From NCBI RefSeq assembly GCF_013403955.1, contig NZ_JABFDG010000007.1:186001-250000 (forward strand): a stretch of DNA of 64,000 bases, read 5' to 3'. The notes beneath the pieces are model-generated. The model ran no database searches, was not told where the DNA came from, and saw only the letters and a program-made list of their open reading frames with translations. Source of the stretch: Winogradskyella vidalii (GTDB taxonomy: Bacteria; Bacteroidota; Bacteroidia; Flavobacteriales; Flavobacteriaceae). The position numbers were made by a program, and so were the translations under genes. Below, piece by piece: positions 15,531 through 22,027 of the stretch (position 1 is the first letter of the stretch; every line of letters starts with the position of its first letter).

Positions 15531-16349
15531 ATGTTTTTAAATAAAATAAGATTTCTTTTTCTAAGCGTAATTTTCGTTTTTGTTTCATGTCAGGAAACGA
15601 AATCTAAAACTACTTCAAACCCAATAAAAAATACAGGTAAGAAGGTGGTTGGTGAGAAAATAGATAGTGCTGTTAAATTAAAAGCGGATAGCATTATCGA
15701 TATTTCTGGTAGCTATGAATTAATAAAAGGGGAAACTTTTTTTGTAGATTCAAAACGTAAAGCAATCCACGATAGTGAATTAATTATAAACCGTCTTTCA
15801 GAAACCGATTTTGGATTCTATTCTGCTTATAAAGAAAAAGATATTACACCGATTAGTGATTTTGGTGTGCTAAGAAGTTTTAAAAATAAATTTTATTTAA
15901 TAAAAATATGTAATGGAAATGGATTAGGATTCGATGCTTATGCTCAAGAAAATTTCACAGCAGGAACTTACCTCTATAATCAAGTGATGATTAGAAAAAA
16001 TAAGAATCTACTTTCTGTAATAGAATATGGAAGTAATTTTAGAAGGTATCTAATTTATAAGAAAAAGAAACCGGGTTCAGAAACTTATGTTTCATTACAA
16101 AAAACATTAGAAAAGGCTAAAAATGGTCTTAGAAATTATACGATAGAATACAATAAAGCACAGGAATACGACAAAAAAAAATTACAAATAGAATATATTT
16201 TTAAAGATAGTATTTGGGTTTCTAAACATAAGCATAAAGAAGAGTATGCATCTTTCGATTATTTGCATACTTATACAAACCCCTACCAGAACGGTAGATT
16301 TACAAAACAAGACAGCATTTTTTATAAAGAATTTAATGCTTATAAATAA
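15531..16349 (+). CDS. Uncharacterised lipoprotein
   Basis: About 272 residues from the ATG at 15531; a GTG at 15522 directly after the paaJ stop would add MIY. The start MFLNKIRFLFLSVIFVFVSC is a lipoprotein signal, with Cys at the lipobox. The body is Lys/Tyr rich with no domain I recognise; DFGFYSAYKEKDITP and ISDFGVLRSFKNKFYLIK suggest a beta-rich fold. It appears more AT-rich than the paa genes around it. It may be a local insertion or an operon rider. Function unknown. Confidence 0.7.
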   Translation: MFLNKIRFLFLSVIFVFVSCQETKSKTTSNPIKNTGKKVVGEKIDSAVKLKADSIIDISGSYELIKGETFFVDSKRKAIHDSELIINRLSETDFGFYSAYKEKDITPISDFGVLRSFKNKFYLIKICNGNGLGFDAYAQENFTAGTYLYNQVMIRKNKNLLSVIEYGSNFRRYLIYKKKKPGSETYVSLQKTLEKAKNGLRNYTIEYNKAQEYDKKKLQIEYIFKDSIWVSKHKHKEEYASFDYLHTYTNPYQNGRFTKQDSIFYKEFNAYK

Positions 16350-16366
16350 GATAAAGACAACATCAA

Positions 16367-16390
16367 GTTTCCGTGAAAACGGAAATCTCA
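16367..16390 (+). repeat. H1 hairpin
   Basis: TTTCCGT, loop GAAA, ACGGAAA, tail TCTCA. Perfect stem with a sequence different from the other copies. Confidence 0.8.
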
Positions 16391-16410
16391 CAAAATAAAC
16401 CACAAAGTTT

Positions 16411-18948
16411 ATGAGAAAAATAGAACATTATGTAACTGGTTCTTGGACAACAGGAAAAGAAGAAGGAATACCAATCCTTGATGCCGTTACAGGTGAAGTA
16501 TTCACAAGCATTGCTACTGAAGGTTTAGATATTCCGGAAATCCTAAACTACGGAAGAACCAAAGGCCGCGAAAAACTTCGCAAAATGACTTTTCAAGAGC
16601 GTGGAAATATGCTCAAAAGTTTAGCATTATACCTTACTAAGCGAAAGAATGAGTTTTACGATTTAAGTTACAGAACAGGAGCAACCAAAGTTGATAGTTG
16701 GATAGATATCGAAGGGGGTTTCGGGAATTTATTCGCCAATGCTTCGCTTAGAAAACTATTTCCTAATCAACCTTATCATGTTGAAGGCGATGCTATCGAT
16801 TTATCTCGAGGTGGACGTTTTATGGCGCATCATATTATGGTGCCTAAAAAAGGCGTTGCGGTTCATATCAATGCCTTTAATTTTCCGGTTTGGGGCATGT
16901 TAGAAAAATGTGCGGTCAATTGGATGGCAGGAGTTCCTGCAGTCGTTTTGCCAGCACCTTCATCTTCGTATTTAGCGGAAGCTGTAGCGAGAACTATTAT
17001 AGATTCAGGTATTCTTCCAGAAGGCGCACTTCAAATAATAAACGGTACCGTAAAAACGATTTTAGACACAGTTGAATCACAAGACGTCATCACATTTACA
17101 GGTTCAGCACAAACAGGACGCCTTTTAAAAGCGCATCCAAGATTAATTCAGGAGTCTGTACCTTTCACAATGGAAGCCGATTCTTTAAACGCATCTATTT
17201 TAGGAGAAGATGCGGTTCCTGGAACACCAGAATTCGACCTTTTTATCAAAGAAGTAAGAAAAGAAATGACGGTTAAAGCAGGACAAAAATGTACTGCCAT
17301 CCGCCGAATTATTGTGCCTGAAAATTTAATTGAAGACGTTCAGATTGCATTAGGAAAAGCACTAGATAAAGTCACCATTGGCAACCCAAGATTAAAAGAA
17401 GTCCGAATGGGGTCTTTGGTCAGTCATCAACAAGTACAAGCCGTTAGAGATTCGGTAAATGATTTAGCCAAAGAAGCACAAATAGTATACGGTAGTTTAG
17501 ACAAAATAGAAACCATTGGAGCAGATGCCAAAAAAGGCGCTTTTATAAGTCCGATTTTATTACGAGCAGACCATCCGTTTAAAAACACGGTTATTCATGA
17601 GCGTGAAGCTTTCGGTCCGGTAAGTACCATTATGCCTTATAAGAATTTAGATGAGGCTATCACTTTGGCGCAAATGGGGAAAGGTTCACTGGTATCTTCT
17701 ATAGCTACGAACGATGATAGAATCGCTAAAGATTATGTGGTCAATGCTGCAAGTCATCACGGAAGAATTTTAGTTTTAAATAGAGAAAGCGCTAAAGAAA
17801 GCACAGGTCATGGTTCACCATTGCCATACTTGGTACATGGAGGTCCTGGTCGCGCAGGAGGAGGTGAAGAAATGGGAGGCATGCGTGGTATAAAGCATTA
17901 TTTACAACGTACCGCTATCCAAGGTTCGCCATCAACTATAACCGAAATCACAGGTGTTTACCAGCAAAACGCCAAATATAAGGAGGCAGAACAGCATCCG
18001 TTTCAATACCATTGGGAAGATATCCAACCCGGAATGTCGTTAAAAACCCACAAACGAACATTAACTGATAATGATATCCAGAATTTTGCCAATTTAACTT
18101 GGGATCACTTCTATGCTCACACCGATATTACGTCATTAGATGGAAGTATTTTCGAAAAAAGAACGGCTCATGGTTATTTTATTATTTCTGCAGCCGCAGG
18201 ATTATTTGTATATCCTAATAAAGGACCTGTAGCAGCAAATTATGGTTTAGATAGTATCCGTTTTTTAAGACCATTATATCATAACGATACTATTTATGTG
18301 CGTTTAACGTGTAAGGAAAAAGTAGACCGTGATGTGGCTTCCGCAGAACACCCAAGTGGAATTGTAAAGTGGCATGTTGAGGTTTTTGATGCTAATTTTG
18401 AAAACCGTCCTGAAAGTCAGAAAACAGAAAAAGATAGTCCGTTAGTCGCTGTAGCAACCATATTAACCATGGTTGAAAAAAAGCAAGAAACGTTTGTGGA
18501 GATGACTTCGGAAAAAATAAACGAATGTCTTTCTAAATTAAAAGCAGATACAAAACCAAAATGGGGAATCATGACACCACAACACATGGTTGAACATTTA
18601 GAATACACTTATAAAATTGCTTCAGGCGACATTCAAGATTTTGAAATTGCAACACCAGAAAAGATTTTAGAAAAAGTACATCATAGTTTATATAATTATG
18701 ATAAGTTTCCTAAAAACTCTCAGTTCCCGCAGTTGGAAAAAGATAAATTAGAGGATTTGAAACATCCTGATTTGGAAACGGCAATCGAAAAATTCAAAGC
18801 ACAGCGTGAAAGATATATTGAATATTTTAAAGCACATCCAGAAGCTAAATTAAAAAATTTGGTGTTTGGGGAATTGAATAAGTATGAATCGTATCTTTTA
18901 GAGCGAAAGCATTTGAATCATCACTTCGAGCAGTTCAATTTGCTTTAA
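16411..18948 (+). CDS. paaZ: Bifunctional oxepin-CoA hydrolase / aldehyde dehydrogenase PaaZ with an extra DinB-like C-terminal domain
   Basis: 845 residues; E. coli PaaZ has 681. It opens the oxepin ring and oxidises the aldehyde product. Residues 1 to about 520 form the aldehyde dehydrogenase: NAFNFPVWGMLEK, FTGSAQTGR, general base Glu in FTMEADSLN and nucleophile Cys in AGQKCTAIRR. Residues about 525-690 form the MaoC-like hydratase: WEDIQPGMSLKT, LTWDHFYAHTD and HGYFIISAAAG. Residues about 695-845 are an added domain with WGIMTPQHMVEHLEYTYKI, like DUF1569 of the DinB superfamily. The last codons (HFEQFNLL) lie inside a palindromic element, so the native C-terminus has probably been altered. 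Confidence 0.92.
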   Translation: MRKIEHYVTGSWTTGKEEGIPILDAVTGEVFTSIATEGLDIPEILNYGRTKGREKLRKMTFQERGNMLKSLALYLTKRKNEFYDLSYRTGATKVDSWIDIEGGFGNLFANASLRKLFPNQPYHVEGDAIDLSRGGRFMAHHIMVPKKGVAVHINAFNFPVWGMLEKCAVNWMAGVPAVVLPAPSSSYLAEAVARTIIDSGILPEGALQIINGTVKTILDTVESQDVITFTGSAQTGRLLKAHPRLIQESVPFTMEADSLNASILGEDAVPGTPEFDLFIKEVRKEMTVKAGQKCTAIRRIIVPENLIEDVQIALGKALDKVTIGNPRLKEVRMGSLVSHQQVQAVRDSVNDLAKEAQIVYGSLDKIETIGADAKKGAFISPILLRADHPFKNTVIHEREAFGPVSTIMPYKNLDEAITLAQMGKGSLVSSIATNDDRIAKDYVVNAASHHGRILVLNRESAKESTGHGSPLPYLVHGGPGRAGGGEEMGGMRGIKHYLQRTAIQGSPSTITEITGVYQQNAKYKEAEQHPFQYHWEDIQPGMSLKTHKRTLTDNDIQNFANLTWDHFYAHTDITSLDGSIFEKRTAHGYFIISAAAGLFVYPNKGPVAANYGLDSIRFLRPLYHNDTIYVRLTCKEKVDRDVASAEHPSGIVKWHVEVFDANFENRPESQKTEKDSPLVAVATILTMVEKKQETFVEMTSEKINECLSKLKADTKPKWGIMTPQHMVEHLEYTYKIASGDIQDFEIATPEKILEKVHHSLYNYDKFPKNSQFPQLEKDKLEDLKHPDLETAIEKFKAQRERYIEYFKAHPEAKLKNLVFGELNKYESYLLERKHLNHHFEQFNLL

Positions 18949-18967
18949 CAATTTGAACTGCTCGAAG
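18924..18967. repeat. Long perfect-arm palindrome spanning the end of paaZ
   Basis: CTTCGAGCAGTTCAA on the left and TTTGAACTGCTCGAAG on the right, with about 13 bases between. The paaZ stop codon (18946-18948) lies in the loop, so the left arm is coding and the right arm is not. Confidence 0.8.
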
Positions 18968-18990
18968 CACCCGAGAAATCGGGTGTCTCA
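18968..18990 (+). repeat. H1 hairpin
   Basis: CACCCGA, loop GAAA, TCGGGTG, tail TCTCA. It directly follows the paaZ palindrome and lies upstream of the first GIY-YIG gene. Confidence 0.78.
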
Positions 18991-19037
18991 AGAAAACTAT
19001 AGTGAATATAAAAATCCAATTAACCAACAGGTAAGTT

Positions 19038-19328
19038 TTGAAACATTATGTCTACATCATAACCAACAAACCAAAAGGTGTTTTGTATATTGGTGAGACA
19101 AAAAGGTTAAAAATAAGAATATACCAACATAGAACGAAGGTACATCCAACCACATTTTCGGCGCGATATAATTTAGATAAGCTCGTGTATTTTGAAGTGC
19201 ATCCTACAGAGGCAGCAGCTAAATTAAGAGAAAAGCATATGAAGAAATGGAATAGAGTTTGGAAGATTGAGTTAATAGAAAAAATAAATCCTCAATGGAA
19301 GGATTTGTATGAAGAAATAAAAGTATAA
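19038..19328 (+). CDS. Small GIY-YIG nuclease domain protein
   Basis: 96 residues, a single GIY-YIG domain (UPF0213-like size). YVYIITNKPKGVLYIGETKRLKIRIYQHR holds the GIY and YIG elements and the catalytic Arg; the rest ends KKWNRVWKIELIEKINPQWKDL, the usual tail of the Bacteroidota group. The start is a TTG (19038) where relatives have ATG, so expression may be poor. It lies between paaZ and a crotonase with an H1 hairpin on each side (18968 and 19337). About half-similar to the second GIY-YIG protein at 21639. Confidence 0.85.
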   Translation: MKHYVYIITNKPKGVLYIGETKRLKIRIYQHRTKVHPTTFSARYNLDKLVYFEVHPTEAAAKLREKHMKKWNRVWKIELIEKINPQWKDLYEEIKV

Positions 19329-19336
19329 CATTAAAA

Positions 19337-19356
19337 GATTACCGCTTTCGCGGCAA
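19337..19356 (-). repeat. H1 hairpin, reverse orientation
   Basis: GATTACCGC, TTTC, GCGGCAA. It lies between the GIY-YIG gene and the next start codon. Confidence 0.65.
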
Positions 19357-19362
19357 GTAAAC

Positions 19363-20115
19363 ATGAACACACCATACGTAAAACTAGAAAACAAAAACCA
19401 AGTAGGCTACATAGAATTCTTCCATCCAGCCCACAATTCCTTACCAGGTGATGTGTTAGCGAAATTAGCCAAAACCATAACCGAAGCAGGAGAAAACAAC
19501 GACATAAAAGTTATTGTTTTAAAAAGTGGAGGCGACAGAACATTCTGTGCGGGAGCAAGCTTTAATGAACTAATTAACATCAACGATGCAGCAACCGGAA
19601 AAGTATTCTTTTCAGGATTTGCAAACGTGATTAATGCCATGCGAAAATGTCCGAAATTCATCATCGGGCGAATCCAAGGAAAAACCGTTGGTGGCGGTGT
19701 TGGCTTAGCTGCTTCAACCGATTATTGTATGGCTACCAAATTTGCAGCTATTAAATTAAGCGAATTAAATATTGGTATTGGACCTTTCGTGGTTGGACCA
19801 GCCATAGAACGTAAAATGGGATTGAGCGCCATGTCGCAAATCGCCATTGATGCCAACAGTTTTTATCCACCAGAATTCGCAAAGCAAAAAGGCTTGTATA
19901 CGCAAGTTTATGAAACCACAGAAGAACTAGATGAAGCCGTAAAAACAACCGCAGAACATTTGTGTACTTACAATCCTGAAGCGATGATAGAAATGAAGAA
20001 AGTATTCTGGAAAGGCACTGATGATTGGGATGCGTTATTGGCAGAACGTGCTGAAACGAGTGGAAGATTAGTATTAAGTGAATTTACAAAAGAGAAATTG
20101 AAAACTTACCGATAG
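19363..20115 (+). CDS. Enoyl-CoA hydratase/isomerase (crotonase), PaaF-like or methylglutaconyl-CoA hydratase-like
   Basis: 250 residues. Oxyanion-hole segments DRTFCAGASFNEL and IQGKTVGGGVGLAASTDY are clear. In classical hydratases the second segment reads GGGCEL with a catalytic Glu; here it is GGGVGL, so that Glu is missing, while the other (KLSELNIGIGP) remains. GGGVGL and the GPFVVGPAIERKMG stretch resemble methylglutaconyl-CoA hydratases of leucine breakdown. In this operon it is the only candidate for the 2,3-dehydroadipyl-CoA hydratase PaaF. Both roles are possible, so I give no symbol. Confidence 0.75.
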   Translation: MNTPYVKLENKNQVGYIEFFHPAHNSLPGDVLAKLAKTITEAGENNDIKVIVLKSGGDRTFCAGASFNELININDAATGKVFFSGFANVINAMRKCPKFIIGRIQGKTVGGGVGLAASTDYCMATKFAAIKLSELNIGIGPFVVGPAIERKMGLSAMSQIAIDANSFYPPEFAKQKGLYTQVYETTEELDEAVKTTAEHLCTYNPEAMIEMKKVFWKGTDDWDALLAERAETSGRLVLSEFTKEKLKTYR

Positions 20116-20120
20116 TCTAT

Positions 20121-20147
20121 CCTGCAAGGTTTCAAAAACCTTGTAGG
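20121..20147 (+). repeat. H3 hairpin
   Basis: CCTGCAAGGTTT, CAAA, AACCTTGTAGG, five bases after the crotonase stop. Confidence 0.75.
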
Positions 20148-20166
20148 TATTTTAAATAAAAAATTT

Positions 20167-20766
20167 ATGGCCATATATTCATTTAAAAATTTCACACCAG
20201 TCGTACACCAATCAAGTTTTGTTCATCCTTTAGCAGCCGTTACAGGAAACGTCATCATTGGCAAAAACTGTTACATTGGCCCAGGAGCAGCCATTCGTGG
20301 TGATTGGGGACAAATTATATTAGAAGACGGTGTTAATGTGCAAGAAAATTGTACTATCCACATGTTCCCGGGAAAATCCATAACCCTACAAGAAAGTGCA
20401 CACGTTGGTCATGGAGCTATTATTCATGGGGCCAATTTAGGTCGCAATTGTTTAATTGGAATGAATACGGTAATTATGGATGATTCTGAAATTGGTGATG
20501 AATGCATTATAGGCGCCATGTCTTTTGTAAAAGCGGAGACCAAAATCCCATACCGGAGTTTAGTGGTTGGTAATCCTGCAAAAATAATACGAGGTGTAAC
20601 GGATAAAATGATAGCATGGAAAACCAAAGGCACAGAATTATACCAACAATTACCAAGTGATTGTCATGAGAGTTTAAAAGAAGTTGAACCACTTCGAGAG
20701 GTTCCTGAAAACATGAAAGTTCAGGATGAGGTTTACCAAACGCTTCGTGAAACGTTTAAGAAATAG
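20167..20766 (+). CDS. paaY: PaaY-like gamma-carbonic-anhydrase-fold thioesterase
   Basis: 199 residues, a left-handed beta-helix built of hexapeptide repeats (VIIGKNCYIGPGAAIRGD, CIIGAMSFVKAETKIP). The His ligands of the zinc site are in NCTIHMFPG, HVGHGAIIHG. PaaY removes CoA from dead-end ring-hydroxylated intermediates and helps restart the pathway. The position at the end of the paa genes and the C-terminal extension (YQQLPSDCHESLKEVEPLR) fit PaaY better than the general YrdA group. Confidence 0.88.
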   Translation: MAIYSFKNFTPVVHQSSFVHPLAAVTGNVIIGKNCYIGPGAAIRGDWGQIILEDGVNVQENCTIHMFPGKSITLQESAHVGHGAIIHGANLGRNCLIGMNTVIMDDSEIGDECIIGAMSFVKAETKIPYRSLVVGNPAKIIRGVTDKMIAWKTKGTELYQQLPSDCHESLKEVEPLREVPENMKVQDEVYQTLRETFKK

Positions 20767-20771
20767 TATCA

Positions 20772-20820
20772 CGTCACTTCGAGTGATTCCGATTTTTTTA
20801 TCGGAATTGTATCGAGAAGC
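20772..20820 (+). repeat. H2 hairpin
   Basis: CGTCACTTCGAGTGA, inner stem TTCCGAT / ATCGGAA with a T-rich loop, then TTGTATCGAGAAGC. Here the outer pair is CTTC with GAAG, unlike GTTC/GAAC at 8930. Confidence 0.8.
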
Positions 20821-20872
20821 CGTAATTTAATTCTCAAAAATAAAGATTGTTAGGTATTGAAAGCTTCCAAGA

Positions 20873-21346
20873 CTACAACACCCGACTCAAATCAATAGCA
20901 TTGGTTTCCTTGCTTGTAGACATCGCAATCAAACTTTGTACATTGCCCAAATAAGGAAGTAAGGTCAGTTTCGAAATAATAAAAGTCTCATATGCTTCAA
21001 TATCTTCAACCACCAATTTTAAAAGATAATCAAAATTACCGCTCACTCTGTGGCACTCGATAACTTCAGGGAAATTATTGATTTCTTTCACAAATTTTTC
21101 CAAATAACTTCGGGTATGCCCTTGTAATGTAATCCCGATAAAAACGGTCAGTTTTAATCCAATTTTTTTATTGTTGAGAACAGCAACGTATTTTTCTATA
21201 TACCCTTGTTTTTCAAGCTTTTTTATTCGTTCAAAAATAGGAGAGGTTGTCATACCTAGTTCTTTTGCTATACTCTTTGTTGTTCTATTGCTATCGGTTT
21301 GAAGAATGTGAAGGATTTGAGCGTCAATTTTATCTAAAGTAGCCAT
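20873..21346 (-). CDS. Lrp/AsnC family transcriptional regulator
   Basis: 157 residues. N-terminal winged helix-turn-helix (LDKIDAQILHILQTDSNRTTKSIAKELGMTTSPIFERIKKLE in part) and a C-terminal AsnC ligand domain with FPEVIECHRVSGNFDYLLKLV. Such proteins sense amino acids. It is the only minus-strand gene in the block and stands between paaY and the E2/aminotransferase/E1 genes, so control of branched-chain or aromatic amino-acid breakdown is likely (inference from position). Convergent with paaY, divergent from the following GIY-YIG/E2 genes. Confidence 0.9.
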   Translation of the reverse strand: MATLDKIDAQILHILQTDSNRTTKSIAKELGMTTSPIFERIKKLEKQGYIEKYVAVLNNKKIGLKLTVFIGITLQGHTRSYLEKFVKEINNFPEVIECHRVSGNFDYLLKLVVEDIEAYETFIISKLTLLPYLGNVQSLIAMSTSKETNAIDLSRVL

Positions 21347-21509
21347 AAGAAAATTTGTTTTTAAATCTATTCAAATGTAAAGTATGTAAGTTTAATTTTC
21401 TGAATATAATAAAATAAAAGAATATTTATCTTCCATAAGTTAATATGAAAGATTTTAAGAACTGTAATGTGTAATATGCTTTATCTTTAGTTCTTATTAT
21501 GTTATTGAT
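21347..21509. promoter_or_regulatory. Divergent intergenic region, probable promoters
   Basis: AT-rich spacer between the minus-strand Lrp/AsnC gene and the plus-strand first repeat copy. It must hold the promoter of the regulator and could hold that of the E2-ilvE-E1 genes. I see no clear TAnnTTTG box. Confidence 0.3.
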
Positions 21510-21601
21510 AATAGATTAAGAAATGAAAGATAAAGTGAGATTCCCACTTTCGTGGGAATTGAAGATGCCCAAAATGGGCGAAAGCATAACCGAAGGAACA
21601 A
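21510..21601 (+). repeat. 92-bp direct repeat, copy 1 (orphan start of the E2 gene)
   Basis: Matches 21936-22027 at 87 of 92 positions with no gaps. It contains the start codon and first 26 codons of E2 (MKDKVRFPLSWELKMPKMGE, then SITEGT), after which the frame runs into an H1 hairpin and stops. It includes the H1 hairpin at 21536-21558. Confidence 0.85.
21536..21558 (-). repeat. H1 hairpin, reverse orientation (in direct repeat copy 1)
   Basis: TGAGA, TTCCCAC, loop TTTC, GTGGGAA. The leading TGAGA is the reverse complement of the TCTCA tail. Confidence 0.8.
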
Positions 21602-21603
21602 AC

Positions 21604-21626
21604 TTCCTGCGCAGGCAGGAATCTCA
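21604..21626 (+). repeat. H1 hairpin
   Basis: TTCCTGC, loop GCAG, GCAGGAA, tail TCTCA. It starts two bases after direct repeat copy 1 and precedes the GIY-YIG start codon by 12 bases. Confidence 0.8.
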
Positions 21627-21638
21627 AAATTGGTAAGA

Positions 21639-21962
21639 ATGAGTAAGTGGTATATCTATATTATGGCAAATAAGTTTAATGGCACAATTTATATAGGTAT
21701 TACTAATAATATTGACGAACGAGTAAAAGAACACAAATTAAAAGTCAACCCCAATTCTTTTACCGCAAAATATAATTGTGATAAACTAGTATATTTTGAA
21801 GAGTTTGAAAATAGCAGCGAAGCAATTATTAGAGAGAAACGATTAAAAAAATGGAAACGAGATTGGAAAAAAAATTTGATTGAAAATATGAATCCCAGTT
21901 GGATGGACATTAGTATTAATTGGAATATGGACTTTAATAGATTAAGAAATGAAAGACAATAA
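21639..21962 (+). CDS. Small GIY-YIG nuclease domain protein, between duplicated E2 starts
   Basis: 107 residues from the ATG at 21639 (MSKWYIYIMANKFNGTIYIG); a longer frame from 21552 is translated repeat. GIY (YIYIM), YIG, and the Arg in NIDERVKEHK are present, then KKWKRDWKKNLIENMNPSWMD, the group's usual tail. The last residues (RLRNERQ) and stop are coded within direct repeat copy 2, and its stop overlaps the E2 start codon region by 14 bp. The gene plus its hairpin fills the 334 bp between the two 92-bp repeats. Confidence 0.87.
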   Translation: MSKWYIYIMANKFNGTIYIGITNNIDERVKEHKLKVNPNSFTAKYNCDKLVYFEEFENSSEAIIREKRLKKWKRDWKKNLIENMNPSWMDISINWNMDFNRLRNERQ

Positions 21963-22027
21963 GAGATTCCCACTTTCGTGGGAATTGAAGATGCCCAAAA
22001 TGGGCGAAAGTATAACCGAAGGAACAA
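21936..22027 (+). repeat. 92-bp direct repeat, copy 2 (working start of the E2 gene)
   Basis: Same 92 bases as copy 1 apart from five substitutions. It continues into the full E2 gene. Confidence 0.85.

Noticed and set aside
21552..21638. Upstream start for the second GIY-YIG gene
   Set aside because: The extra residues come from direct repeat copy 1 and an H1 hairpin; MSKWYIYIM is the family start.
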